A DNA stretch of 64,000 bases, taken from NCBI RefSeq assembly GCF_900128945.1, contig NZ_FQUD01000005.1, positions 124,001-188,000 of the forward strand, given 5' to 3'. Below the pieces are notes generated by a model. The model was not told the DNA's origin and ran no database searches. It saw only the letters and a list, made by a program, of their open reading frames with translations. Shown in pieces: positions 40,591 through 49,918 of the stretch. This DNA is from Chryseobacterium sp. OV279. GTDB taxonomy: Bacteria; Bacteroidota; Bacteroidia; Flavobacteriales; Weeksellaceae. Position 1 is the first letter of the stretch. Each line of letters opens with the position of its first letter. The translations under genes were made by a program, and so were the position numbers.

Positions 40591-41137
40591 CTTACAAAAA
40601 GGACAGAGAGAAAACATTAACGCACCTAAATTCACTGTAGGTTTAGGATGGGATATCAATAATACTTCTACAGGAACAGGTTTTGACCTTGACGCTTCAT
40701 TATTTTTGTTGGGCGAGGACAAAAAACTGGTTTCAGACAGTCACTTTATTTTTTATAATAATTTAGAATCTCCGGACAAATCTGTAATCCACACAGGAGA
40801 CAACCTTACCGGTGAAGGTTCAGGAGATGATGAGCAGATCAAAATAGATCTTACAAAAATAGATTCAGCGATTCAGGAAATTACAGTAGTGGTAACCATC
40901 CACGATGCTGATGCTAGAAAGCAGAACTTCGGACAGGTAAGAAATTCTTTCATCAGAATTTTCAACTCAGAGACGAACGAAGAAATTCTGAAATATGAAT
41001 TAGATGAAGATTTCTCTATTGAAACTGCTGTAGAATTCGGTAGAATCTACAACAGAAACGGAGAATGGAAATTTGAAGCTGTTGGGGCAGGACAGAGAGA
41101 CGGCCTTGACAAATTCGTATCAATTTATCAAAAGTAA
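40580..41137 (+). CDS. terD: TerD-family protein 1
   Basis: 185 residues. Opens AINLQKGQRENI and has LGWDINNTSTGTGFDLDASLFLL, HTGDNLTGEGSGDDE and FVRNSF-type segments, the calcium-binding pattern of TerD. TerD proteins form the membrane-associated stress/tellurite-response complex with TerC and TelA. Second TerD copy at 43330. Confidence 0.93.
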   Translation: MAINLQKGQRENINAPKFTVGLGWDINNTSTGTGFDLDASLFLLGEDKKLVSDSHFIFYNNLESPDKSVIHTGDNLTGEGSGDDEQIKIDLTKIDSAIQEITVVVTIHDADARKQNFGQVRNSFIRIFNSETNEEILKYELDEDFSIETAVEFGRIYNRNGEWKFEAVGAGQRDGLDKFVSIYQK

Positions 41138-41139
41138 TT

Positions 41140-42306
41140 ATGGACAATCAGGAAAATCAACCTATAGATCCAATGGGATCCATTGAACCTCTTAAAACAT
41201 TTGAACCTGCTCCGACTCCACCGAGCCAGCCTGTACAAAATACGGCACCGGCGGTTCTTGTGGACAGAGAAGGGAATGTAAATCTGACTCAGCTGCAGAT
41301 AGAAGAGCGTAAGAAATATGAAGTTCTTGCCAATTCTATCGATGAGACCAATCCTGGTTCCATCGTGAATTACGGCGCTGAGCTTCAGAAAACTTTATCC
41401 AATCAGAGTGACAGCTTCTTAGGAAATGTAAGGAGATCCAACTCAGGTGAAGTAGGCGTACTTATCAATGATCTATTGGTAGAATTGAACTACGTAGATG
41501 TTGATGAACTTCAGCAGAATAAAGTGAAAAGCTTTCTGAGCAAGATCCCGTTCATGAAAAAGGTGATCACGCAGGTGGAAAATCTGTTCACGAAATATGA
41601 TAAGATCATCAACAATATCGAGCAAATCGCTCATAAGGTAAATGCAGGAATCATCACTTCTACCAAAGATAACGCTGTTCTTCAGACCATTTTTGAGAGC
41701 AATGTGAATTCCATTAAAGCTATTGAAGAATTGGTGATCGCCGGTAATGTAAGAATGGAAAGAGCTGCCGGAGAATTGGCTCAAATGGAAGCTGATCCAC
41801 AGACCTACCAGGATTACCAGATCGCTGATAAGAGAGATTTCATCGCGAGATTAGACAGAAGAATGGCTGATCTTAAAGTGGTGCGTATCATTATGATGCA
41901 GTCCCTTCCACAGATCAGACTGGTACAGAATAACAACGTGTCTATCGCTGAAAAAGCACAGACGATCCTTACCACAACACTTCCGGTTTGGAAAAACCAG
42001 CTTTCACTGGCGGTAGCGATGTACAGACAGCAGCAGAATATCGAAATCCAGCAGAAGGTATCTTCTACTACGGAAGCGATTCTGAAGAAAAATGCAGAAC
42101 GTTTGGGTCAGAATTCAGTGAATGTGGCGAGAGCCAACGAGCAGACCATTGTATCTGTAGAAACATTGAGAGAAACGACTTCAATGCTTATCAACACATT
42201 GAATGAAGTGAAACAGATCCAAAAACAGGGTGCCGAAGGAAGAAGAAAACTGGATCAGGATCTTCAGACACTGGAGCATGAATTAAAAGCAAACGTCAGA
42301 GGTTAA
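41140..42306 (+). CDS. telA: TelA/KlaA-like toxic anion resistance protein
   Basis: 388 residues, helical and coiled-coil rich, with acidic, Pro-rich N-terminus. RDFIARLDRRMADLKVVRIIMMQSLPQIRLVQNNN is the conserved TelA core (about residues 228-262). TelA is encoded with TerD/TerC and acts in tellurite or colicin/phage stress resistance by an unknown mechanism. Starts 2 nt after terD. Confidence 0.9.
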   Translation: MDNQENQPIDPMGSIEPLKTFEPAPTPPSQPVQNTAPAVLVDREGNVNLTQLQIEERKKYEVLANSIDETNPGSIVNYGAELQKTLSNQSDSFLGNVRRSNSGEVGVLINDLLVELNYVDVDELQQNKVKSFLSKIPFMKKVITQVENLFTKYDKIINNIEQIAHKVNAGIITSTKDNAVLQTIFESNVNSIKAIEELVIAGNVRMERAAGELAQMEADPQTYQDYQIADKRDFIARLDRRMADLKVVRIIMMQSLPQIRLVQNNNVSIAEKAQTILTTTLPVWKNQLSLAVAMYRQQQNIEIQQKVSSTTEAILKKNAERLGQNSVNVARANEQTIVSVETLRETTSMLINTLNEVKQIQKQGAEGRRKLDQDLQTLEHELKANVRG

Positions 42307-42346
42307 TTAACAGGATACCAAGGTGGGGGATGATGCAGCAACCATA

Positions 42347-43270
42347 ATGTCTCAGAGCAAAAGAAGATTAACAAAGCTTAAACTTCTTGCTAATTTTTTT
42401 GAACATATTGATATTATATCTATTTACATCAAAACGGATATCATCCATAATTTGTTTCAGGAAAATACCGCTCTGGACTACAATAAGCTGGAACTTTTCC
42501 ACCTGCAGTATACCGACAGCCTCATAGAACTTCTCACCAAAATAAAACGGCAGAAGGAAAATGATATGCTGGCTGTGATTAATGAAATTGACGTTAATAA
42601 TAAATATATTGAAGGTTTTGAGGAAAGACGGGTAGACAGTTTTCAGACCGACCGGAAGATGTACAGCGGTATATTTTCCCAGCATCTGAAAATGCTTTAC
42701 AAAGACCTTACTGAAGATATTTTTACGGCAGACTGGAACAATGTTCTGTATTTCCATAAAAAATACGGACAGGAATTCTACAGGACCCAGGCAGATGAAG
42801 AGCAGTTGAAACCCAAGCCCTTTCCGGCCTATCAGTACAAAGATTATACGATAGAAAGGAAGCTTTTGGGAAGACTGAATATTCAGAGTTTTAAAGTGCG
42901 TTTTGTCTGCGGTTATCTCATCGGGACTTATGAGTATGAACTCTTCAAGATATTTCAGTCTGATGATCATTTTATTTTCGGCATCGATGATAAAAAACTC
43001 TACCTGTTTGACGGGGATCTTGAAAAACTGGATGTTTCCGAGAACCAGTCGAATCAGAGTTCAATCATCAATCAGCTGAAGACAAAAAATGAGATGCTGG
43101 AAAATACCATCAATGAAAGGAAAAGAACGATCCCTGCAGAGGTGGGCAATGTGCTGAAAGACTATCTCAAAAACCTGGAAAATATAGATATTATGAGCAA
43201 AATATTCGATTTCGATGAAGAAACGAATATCCTGCGCGCAATGCTTAATTTAAATTTGAATAACAATTAA
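42347..43270 (+). CDS. Ter-cluster protein of unknown function
   Basis: 307 residues from ATG at 42347 (MSQSKRRLTKL); an upstream GTG at 42323 would add 8 residues. Helical with a beta-rich middle and coiled-coil C-terminus (NEMLENTINERKRTIPAEV). It lies between telA and the second terD, where Ter clusters often have a lineage-specific scaffold protein. No motif recognised. Confidence 0.7.
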   Translation: MSQSKRRLTKLKLLANFFEHIDIISIYIKTDIIHNLFQENTALDYNKLELFHLQYTDSLIELLTKIKRQKENDMLAVINEIDVNNKYIEGFEERRVDSFQTDRKMYSGIFSQHLKMLYKDLTEDIFTADWNNVLYFHKKYGQEFYRTQADEEQLKPKPFPAYQYKDYTIERKLLGRLNIQSFKVRFVCGYLIGTYEYELFKIFQSDDHFIFGIDDKKLYLFDGDLEKLDVSENQSNQSSIINQLKTKNEMLENTINERKRTIPAEVGNVLKDYLKNLENIDIMSKIFDFDEETNILRAMLNLNLNNN

Positions 43271-43329
43271 AGCGAAAGAAAAACCAATCATTTCGCCTTA
43301 GAATACATAACAATACTAAACATAAAAAG

Positions 43330-43938
43330 ATGGCTATTAACTTACAAAAAGGTCAAAGAATCAACCTGAAAAAGGAAAACGGTGCCGAGCTTACCCAAGC
43401 CTGTGTGGGAATCAACTGGGGAGCAATTGAGAAAAAAGGACTTTTCGGAACTAAAAAAGAAGCAGTAGACTTAGATGGAAGCTGTATCTTATTTGATTCA
43501 AACAAAACGCTTACGGAAGTGATCTATTTCGGAAACCTGAAATCAAGAAACGGTTCTGTAAAACACAGCGGTGATGACCTTACCGGAGATGTGAATGGAG
43601 ATGACGGATTAGACAATGAAGTGATCACAGTAGATTTCAGCCAGCTGGAACCTAACGTAGAACACGTTGCATTGGTATTGAACAGTTACCAGGGACAGGA
43701 TTTCGGAACAATTCCTTTCGCTTCTATCCGTATCTATGAAGGAACACCTACCAATGTAAGAGAGGTTTTCGCTAAATATGATATCGCTAATGATGCTTCT
43801 TTCAAAGGGCACGTTGCTATGGTAATGGGTGTTTTCTACAAGAGAAACGGAGAATGGAAATTCAACGCAATCGGAGATCCTACTTCAGACAGAAAGCTGG
43901 AACAGACGATCCAGACGGTTCAGGCGAATTATTTATAA
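43330..43938 (+). CDS. terD: TerD-family protein 2
   Basis: 202 residues, AINLQKGQRINL start, KEAVDLDGSCILFD and HSGDDLTGDVNGDDGLDNE acidic blocks. Paralogue of the TerD at 40580. Confidence 0.93.
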   Translation: MAINLQKGQRINLKKENGAELTQACVGINWGAIEKKGLFGTKKEAVDLDGSCILFDSNKTLTEVIYFGNLKSRNGSVKHSGDDLTGDVNGDDGLDNEVITVDFSQLEPNVEHVALVLNSYQGQDFGTIPFASIRIYEGTPTNVREVFAKYDIANDASFKGHVAMVMGVFYKRNGEWKFNAIGDPTSDRKLEQTIQTVQANYL

Positions 43939-44113
43939 TCGGTAGATCATCAGTAAGAATGTACTTTGGTTCATTCAAAAAAAATGAATAGTTTTACAGG
44001 CTTGAGCTAAAACTTATTGACCCTATTGATATCAAATAAAAAACATTAAAAATTAGCAATATTTGTGCATACTGTACATCTATTGCTTTTATCATATAAT
44101 AACATAAACTGAA

Positions 44114-45157
44114 GTGGAACATCAAAGTATTTTAGAATTGCACCCGGGCTTGGTGTGGGGATTTGCGGTAACGGTAGTTATCATGCTGCTCCTGGATTTA
44201 GGAGTATTCAACAAAAAAAGCCATGAAGTATCATCCAAAGAAGCAACCATCTGGTCTATCGTATGGATTTCACTATCCATGATATTCTCCGGAGTAGTGT
44301 ATTGGGTTTTCAATACAGACGGAAGTCCTGAAAGCCACGCTGTGGCCGTAGAGAAATTTACGCAGTATCAGGCCGCTTACTGGATTGAAAAAGCCCTCTC
44401 TGTGGATAACTTATTCGTATTTATCCTGGTTTTCGGGTTCTTTAAAGTTCCGAAATATCTTCACCACAAAGTTCTCTTCTGGGGAATCATTGGAGCATTG
44501 ATATTCAGAGCGATATTTATCTTCGCTGGAGTAGGGTTGATCAACCTGACGTATCTTCCTGAAATGAATGTTTTCGGAAAAGCAGTACAGATCAACGTAG
44601 TAATGGCCCTGTTCGGTCTGTTCCTTGTCTATGCCGGGATCAAATCCTGGGGTGACGGAGGTGACGATGACGACGAAGATTACAGCAATACTGCCGGTGC
44701 AAGATTGATCAAAAGCTTCTGGAAAGTTTCCGATAATTATGATGGTGATAAATTCTTCACGATCCAAAACGGAATCAAAATGGCAACACCGCTTTTAGTA
44801 GTGGTTGGGGTTATTGAATTTACCGACGTTCTTTTCGCGGTAGACTCTATTCCGGCGATCTTTGCGATCTCTAATGACCCGTTCATCCTTTATACATCCA
44901 ATATTTTCGCGATCTTAGGATTGAGATCTTTATATTTCCTGTTGGCGAACTTTATCCATATGTTCAGCAAGCTTCCTTACGGACTGGCGATTATCCTGTC
45001 ATTTATCGGGGTAAAAATGCTGATCGCACCATGGATTCATATTCCGTCTCCGGTTTCATTGGGAATCGTAGGAGGAGTATTGGTACTTTCGGTTCTTATA
45101 TCTATTATGTTCCCTGAAAAGGAAGATGATGAGAAAGAGAAACTGGAAGATAAATAA
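44114..45157 (+). CDS. terC: TerC-family integral membrane protein
   Basis: 347 residues from GTG. About nine membrane segments; EKALSVDNLFVFILVFG and FTDVLFAVDSIPAIFAIS are the conserved acidic TerC motifs. TerC/Alx proteins export metals such as Mn and anchor TerD. Final gene of the Ter cluster, followed by a strong terminator. It has its own leader of 175 nt, so it may have a separate promoter. Confidence 0.93.
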   Translation: MEHQSILELHPGLVWGFAVTVVIMLLLDLGVFNKKSHEVSSKEATIWSIVWISLSMIFSGVVYWVFNTDGSPESHAVAVEKFTQYQAAYWIEKALSVDNLFVFILVFGFFKVPKYLHHKVLFWGIIGALIFRAIFIFAGVGLINLTYLPEMNVFGKAVQINVVMALFGLFLVYAGIKSWGDGGDDDDEDYSNTAGARLIKSFWKVSDNYDGDKFFTIQNGIKMATPLLVVVGVIEFTDVLFAVDSIPAIFAISNDPFILYTSNIFAILGLRSLYFLLANFIHMFSKLPYGLAIILSFIGVKMLIAPWIHIPSPVSLGIVGGVLVLSVLISIMFPEKEDDEKEKLEDK

Positions 45158-45184
45158 ATCTTAAGAATTTTCTTTAAAAATAGA

Positions 45185-45218
45185 AGCCCTTGAAATTAAA
45201 TTTCAGGGGCTTTTTTTA
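45185..45218 (+). terminator. Terminator after terC
   Basis: AGCCCTTGAAA/TTTCAGGGGCT stem (11 bp) followed by TTTTTT. Confidence 0.9.
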
Positions 45219-45260
45219 TAATAAGCCACACCTATTTTCGAATTTAAAATAATAATAAAT

Positions 45261-45286
45261 ATACAGACAGACTTGTCTGTCTGTAT
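45261..45286 (+). promoter_or_regulatory. TetR operator
   Basis: A 26-nt palindrome ATACAGACAGAC-TT-GTCTGTCTGTAT (central two bases unpaired) 38 nt before the TetR start and upstream of TATCTTTG (45299). Its position over the promoter suggests autorepression. Confidence 0.85.
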
Positions 45287-45324
45287 TGATTTTTGTTGTA
45301 TCTTTGTTTTATAAATGATAGTAT

Positions 45325-45852
45325 ATGACATCTCCAAGAGATAGAATTGTTCAGACAGCTTCTGATTTATTTCGTAAACAGGGATATAATTCTACAGGCA
45401 TTAATCAGATTATTTCCGAAGCAAAAGTTGCCAAAGCAAGTTTTTACCAGCATTTTAAGTCTAAAGAAGACCTGTGTGTAGAATTCCTTAATGTAAGACA
45501 TGAATATTGGTTCAATGAATTGAATCATTTTTGTGAACAGGAAGAAACCCCGAAATCAAAAACCTTAAAATCTTTCGATTTTCTGATCCATATGAACCAA
45601 AAAGAACATTTTCAGGGCTGCAGCTTTCTTAATATTTTATCGGAAATTCCTGTAGATAATGTAAAGATTTTAACGGTGATCCAGCATCACAAAATGGATC
45701 TCAGAGTCTATTTTTCAGAACTGTTGAAAGAGGAAGAACTTTCAGACCATATTTATCTACTGTTTGAAAGCAGTCTCATAGAAAGTCAGCTTTTTAAATC
45801 CAATGAACTCATCGAAAGATCAAAAAAAATAATTAATCATTTAATTTCTTAA
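45325..45852 (+). CDS. TetR-family repressor
   Basis: 175 residues. N-terminal HTH ASDLFRKQGYNSTGINQIISEAKVAKASFYQHFKSKEDL is complete; the C-terminal domain is helical and ligand-binding. It controls itself and the next gene through the palindrome at 45261. Ligand unknown. Confidence 0.92.
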   Translation: MTSPRDRIVQTASDLFRKQGYNSTGINQIISEAKVAKASFYQHFKSKEDLCVEFLNVRHEYWFNELNHFCEQEETPKSKTLKSFDFLIHMNQKEHFQGCSFLNILSEIPVDNVKILTVIQHHKMDLRVYFSELLKEEELSDHIYLLFESSLIESQLFKSNELIERSKKIINHLIS

Positions 45853-45855
45853 AAA

Positions 45856-46269
45856 ATGGAACAGAAACACCCGCTTCCGCCTTTCACCCTTGAAACGGCA
45901 AAAGAAAAAATACAGATGGCAGAAGATGCCTGGAACAGCCAGGATCCGGAAAGAGTATCCAAAGCATATACAACTGACAGCGAATGGAGGAACAGAGATA
46001 CTTTCATTAACGGAAGAGAAGAGATTGTCACTTTTCTACAGAAAAAATGGGAGAAAGAACTTAATTATCATCTTAAGAAAGAATATTGGGCCCATACCGA
46101 CAACCGTATTGCCGTCCGGTTTGAATATGAATACCAAACTAAAGATGGAGATTGGTTCAGAGCATATGGTAATGAAAACTGGGAGTTTGATCACAACGGG
46201 CTTATGCAGAAAAGATATGCCAGTATCAATGATGTAAGTATCAAAGAAGAAGACCGTAAGTTTAAATAA
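45856..46269 (+). CDS. DUF1348/NTF2-like protein
   Basis: 137 residues, NTF2-like fold. [28 protein letters not shown] is the DUF1348 signature. Co-transcribed with tetR (4 nt apart), probably a small-molecule-binding or detoxifying protein. Confidence 0.85.
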   Translation: MEQKHPLPPFTLETAKEKIQMAEDAWNSQDPERVSKAYTTDSEWRNRDTFINGREEIVTFLQKKWEKELNYHLKKEYWAHTDNRIAVRFEYEYQTKDGDWFRAYGNENWEFDHNGLMQKRYASINDVSIKEEDRKFK

Positions 46270-46343
46270 TAATATAAAGACTGCCCGAAAAGAGTAGTCT
46301 TTTATTGTAGGTATCGGAATGGCTAAGGTTTACGCCTTCAAAT

Positions 46344-47348
46344 TCATTGATGTTTGTGCAGCAGCTTATTGATCTTCCTCCTCGTCTGCACAGATACTTT
46401 ATACGCTTCATCACGAAGTTTCTGAATCTTCCCGACAGGCTGGAAAAAGATCTTGCTTTCAAACGGATTGAATGAAAGGAGCTCGGTGGTGCAGTCACGA
46501 GGATCCAGAAGCTGACCTTTGTTTATTTTCACTTCCCCGATTTTAATATAGGGTGAATTTTTCCATTCTACATTCAGCTTGTTGATGGGCTGTTCTTTCA
46601 GGTTATAACAAAACTGGATAAGAACATCGGCATTATAATCGTGGTCCTGAAAATAATGTTTCAGCGCCTCTTTCATCTTTAATTTCTTCCCAAAATTTTT
46701 ATCCACAGATTTCGGAACCAGCTTGATTTTGATCATATGGTCACCAAGACGGTAAGCACCTACAGAATGGTAATCAAAAGAGAGAATAAAATCATTTCTT
46801 TTTCCCAGCAGCTTTAAAATATTTCGTGCAAACGACAGTGTACAAACAGAAGGAATCACTTTGAGCATCTGAGTGGCCAGTGAAAAGAAACTGCTCCATT
46901 TTTTAATGTAAAACCGGTTCACCGCAGTAAACAGTTTCAGGAAATGAGAAACCGAATTCGTGGGAAATAAAGGAAAATTAACCAAAGGGAAATTCGCGAT
47001 CAGCCCGCCTTTCTCGTCCTTTATTTTGACCGCAAATCCGTAGGCAGGAATATCTTTTTCTGAGTTCTGAATTTTCAGATTGGCATTGGAAAGTCTGACC
47101 GTAAGGTCAAATTTTTCAACGTCAAAAAAAGGAAGAAGTTCTTCAGGAATGTGTTTATCGGTGAAAAAAGTACCATCAGCTGCGGCATAAGTCTTGGCAT
47201 GGGCATTTCTGGTGGCATAGTCAACATCACTTATGGAAGAAGACTGTTCAACGAAATCAGCAATGGTTTTTTTATTGATTTCGAAAAGCTTTTTTTCCTC
47301 TTCGGTAAGTTCGTCAAATTTCTTATTATATTTTAGTGGTTCTGGCAT
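46344..47348 (-). CDS. Catalase-like heme protein
   Basis: 334 residues. NAHAKTYAAADGTFFTD near residue 50 holds the distal His region, and FNPFESKIFFQPVGKIQKLRDEAY near residue 293 matches the catalase family C-terminal block. It is shorter than classical catalases and belongs to the small catalase-like group (SrpA-like). Whether it decomposes peroxide or lipid hydroperoxides is not known. Confidence 0.78.
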   Translation of the reverse strand: MPEPLKYNKKFDELTEEEKKLFEINKKTIADFVEQSSSISDVDYATRNAHAKTYAAADGTFFTDKHIPEELLPFFDVEKFDLTVRLSNANLKIQNSEKDIPAYGFAVKIKDEKGGLIANFPLVNFPLFPTNSVSHFLKLFTAVNRFYIKKWSSFFSLATQMLKVIPSVCTLSFARNILKLLGKRNDFILSFDYHSVGAYRLGDHMIKIKLVPKSVDKNFGKKLKMKEALKHYFQDHDYNADVLIQFCYNLKEQPINKLNVEWKNSPYIKIGEVKINKGQLLDPRDCTTELLSFNPFESKIFFQPVGKIQKLRDEAYKVSVQTRRKINKLLHKHQ

Positions 47349-47729
47349 TTAGTTTTTAAATTCAATTATAACGCCAAGTTTCTGAATCCGCGTTAACCTA
47401 ATGTTAAAATTATTTGAATTTTGCGACAGACAGGGAGATAGGGGCGGGATATGAAAGAAGAAAAGATGGAAGTTGCTGCTAGTCTGTGGTTTAGAAGAAT
47501 GGATGGAAGATGGAAGTCTGAAGATGGAAGAACTCCTGATTTACCCTTTAACCAAAAGACTTTTTCAATTTTTTTCTTCATTATATTCTAAACCGCCAAC
47601 CAGCAACCAGCAACTAGCAACAAACAACATCTTAACCATTATCCCTGTCATCTCCCTCCATAACTCCCATCCTCCGGCTTCCCTCTTCCATTCTCTCCAA
47701 AACCCCTATCTTTGTAAAAAATATCAACA

Positions 47730-48164
47730 ATGGGAGTAGCAGATATGTTATTTAAAAAGAAAAAAGAACAGGCAGAAAAGAACCTTAACGACGGTAAGGA
47801 ATACATGGAAGAATACGGTAAAAGAGAAAGTGTTGTACAGTTGCCAAGCGGCCTGCAGTACGAGATCATTACCGAAGGCGATGGCGCACAGCCGGGACCT
47901 AAATCCACCGTAAAATGCCATTACCACGGAACTACTATTTCCGGTAAGATTTTCGACAGTTCTGTAAAAAGAGGAACGCCGGCATCTTTCCCTTTAAACA
48001 AGGTGATCAAAGGATGGACGGAAGCTCTTCAGCTAATGTCTGTTGGAAGCAAATGGAGACTGATCATTCCTCCGCACTTAGCCTATGGAGATCAACAGAT
48101 CAGCAAAGAAATCGGACCAAATTCTACATTGGTTTTCGAAGTGGAATTGCTGGATATTAAATAA
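47730..48164 (+). CDS. FKBP-type peptidyl-prolyl isomerase
   Basis: 144 residues. A charged N-terminal helix is followed by the FKBP domain: VKCHYHGTTISGKIFDSSVKRG, FPLNKVIKGWTEALQLMSVGSKWRLIIPP, and TLVFEVELLDI at the end. No signal peptide, so cytosolic. Catalyses proline isomerisation. Confidence 0.92.
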   Translation: MGVADMLFKKKKEQAEKNLNDGKEYMEEYGKRESVVQLPSGLQYEIITEGDGAQPGPKSTVKCHYHGTTISGKIFDSSVKRGTPASFPLNKVIKGWTEALQLMSVGSKWRLIIPPHLAYGDQQISKEIGPNSTLVFEVELLDIK

Positions 48165-48186
48165 TCCTGCTTAAAAATAGCTTAAA

Positions 48187-48216
48187 AATTTACCTGAATT
48201 CAGGTAAATTTTTTTA
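48187..48216 (+). terminator. Terminator after the FKBP gene
   Basis: Perfect 24-nt palindrome AATTTACCTGAATTCAGGTAAATT followed by TTTTT. Confidence 0.85.
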
Positions 48217-48432
48217 TTTGTACTATATTCGTGTTGATCAATTTCAAAGAACAGGGATTGCTATATTTTTTAACGGATGCGAAAGTCTGAAAAATATTAT
48301 ACAAAATAAGCAGATTTAAATTTTATCGAAGATAAAATCCTTGCGCTTTAAAGCATTCGAATTTGTTTAAAAAACTTGCGTCCTTTGCGATGATCCAACT
48401 ACCACACCACACAAAGAAAAAATATAAACTGA

Positions 48433-49383
48433 ATGAAAAAACTCTTTTACCTTTTGGCCGTATTCAGCTTATTGACTTCCTGTGTTTCAAAAAAGAACCA
48501 GGTCATCAGGCAGAACATCCTTACACTGAAAGACAGCTACTGCAAAGCACCTTTCCAATATAACTACAGCAACAGGGTTCCGTCCTATAATTCGGATTCT
48601 ATTTTAGCGGCCAATAAAGAACTTCAGGGAACGTTTTCCGATCAGAGTATTCTTATCCTGAATGCCCTGGATAATCTTGACGAGGTTCATAAGATCATTG
48701 ATCTGAAAAAAGACTCTTCCATAGCCGCTCAGGTGAAAGTTTTACAGCTTAAAAGTAAGATCAACAGTAAAATCACGATTGCGCTTACCGAACTGGATGC
48801 CGTAGCTGCAGAATTCGATTGTGAGGGAGAAAGGGTAGCCCAGATCGGAAATTATGTGGATAACCTTAATGATTCCAGAAATAATAAAATGATTCTTTAT
48901 TCCATTGTAACGGGTGCTGCAGCGTCTATTGCCGGCGGTATTGTGTCAGATGGAGGATGGAGCAACGCGATTGATATCAGCGGGGGTGTTGTAGGAGCTG
49001 GTTTCGGTCTTGCCACATTGAATCCGAAAGGGAAGAAGGTAGAATTTATCCACCAGAGAAACCTTTTGAGAGATATCTGGAGAGAAAAACTGGAGTCCCC
49101 TAATTTTCCACCATTTATCTGGTATATGTATACCGAGAAAAAGTTTTCCAATAAAGAGAAACATTCCATTATCAGCAGCATGAAGGAGCGATGGCTTCAT
49201 TATCAGTTCGACGACAGCACAACGGAAGCCGATCAGTCTGTGATTTTCAGTGATGGAGGCTTTTACAGAGCCGATGATCTTCATAACCGGGCAGCGATGC
49301 TCAATCAGATGCAGTCGGCAACGCGTACCATTAACCAGAATATCAATTATCTACTGCTGGATCTGGACAAATTAATTCTTTAA
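48433..49383 (+). CDS. Predicted lipoprotein of unknown function
   Basis: 316 residues. Signal peptide with lipobox MKKLFYLLAVFSLLTSC (Cys about residue 17). A small glycine-rich hydrophobic segment (TGAAASIAGGIVSDGG) lies at about residue 155. No recognised enzyme motif. Monocistronic. Confidence 0.8.
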   Translation: MKKLFYLLAVFSLLTSCVSKKNQVIRQNILTLKDSYCKAPFQYNYSNRVPSYNSDSILAANKELQGTFSDQSILILNALDNLDEVHKIIDLKKDSSIAAQVKVLQLKSKINSKITIALTELDAVAAEFDCEGERVAQIGNYVDNLNDSRNNKMILYSIVTGAAASIAGGIVSDGGWSNAIDISGGVVGAGFGLATLNPKGKKVEFIHQRNLLRDIWREKLESPNFPPFIWYMYTEKKFSNKEKHSIISSMKERWLHYQFDDSTTEADQSVIFSDGGFYRADDLHNRAAMLNQMQSATRTINQNINYLLLDLDKLIL

Positions 49384-49395
49384 GAAAAATTTAAC

Positions 49396-49414
49396 TGTAA
49401 TAAAATTTGTTACA
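49396..49414 (+). promoter_or_regulatory. Operator 1 of the Rrf2 regulator
   Basis: 19-nt inverted repeat TGTAATAAAATTTGTTACA, just upstream of TATCTTTG (49429) and the Rrf2 gene. Nearly identical to the site at 49879. Confidence 0.85.
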
Positions 49415-49449
49415 ATTAAAAATTTGTCTATCTTTGCCCTGTAATTAAA

Positions 49450-49860
49450 ATGAACAATACAAGATTTGCTACGGCGATACATATTCTGACCTTGTTGGCT
49501 AAAAGTCCTCAGGAGTGGCTCACTTCTGAATGGATTGCGGGCAGCGTGAATGTAAATCCGGTAATTGTAAGAAAGGAATTGAGTGTTTTAAGAGAAGCAG
49601 GTTTGATTATAAGCAGACAGGGGAAAGACGGAGGAACTCAGCTTGCGAGAAATGCAGACGAGATCAGTATTTCGGAGATTTATAAATCTGTGAAAAATAC
49701 AGATGTGTTGGGGAAAAAGAATCTGAATCCCAATCCGGCATGCAGCGTGGGTAAAGAAGTCAATGTTCATTTAAATACCCTGTTTGAAGAAACAGATAAG
49801 CTGGTTATTAATTTTTTAGGAGATAAGTCATTGCAGGAATTCAGCGATCAGTTCGAATAA
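49450..49860 (+). CDS. Rrf2-family regulator (YwnA-like)
   Basis: 136 residues. The N-terminal winged HTH has the Rrf2 pattern (AIHILTLLAKSPQEWLTSEWIAGSVNVNPVIVRKELSVLREAGLI). Only one Cys (NPACSVG region) is present, so an Fe-S cluster of the IscR type is unlikely; it probably senses electrophiles or thiol stress. Same operators before this gene and before the next gene suggest autoregulation and control of the oxidoreductase and hydrolase. Confidence 0.88.
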   Translation: MNNTRFATAIHILTLLAKSPQEWLTSEWIAGSVNVNPVIVRKELSVLREAGLIISRQGKDGGTQLARNADEISISEIYKSVKNTDVLGKKNLNPNPACSVGKEVNVHLNTLFEETDKLVINFLGDKSLQEFSDQFE

Positions 49861-49878
49861 AAATTTTTTACCCTTAAA

Positions 49879-49897
49879 TGTAACAAAATTTATTACA
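49879..49897 (+). promoter_or_regulatory. Operator 2 of the Rrf2 regulator
   Basis: 19-nt inverted repeat TGTAACAAAATTTATTACA between the Rrf2 stop and the oxidoreductase start. Consensus with operator 1: TGTAAYAAAATTTRTTACA. Confidence 0.85.
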
Positions 49898-49918
49898 ATT
49901 AATTTAAAATAAAATAGT

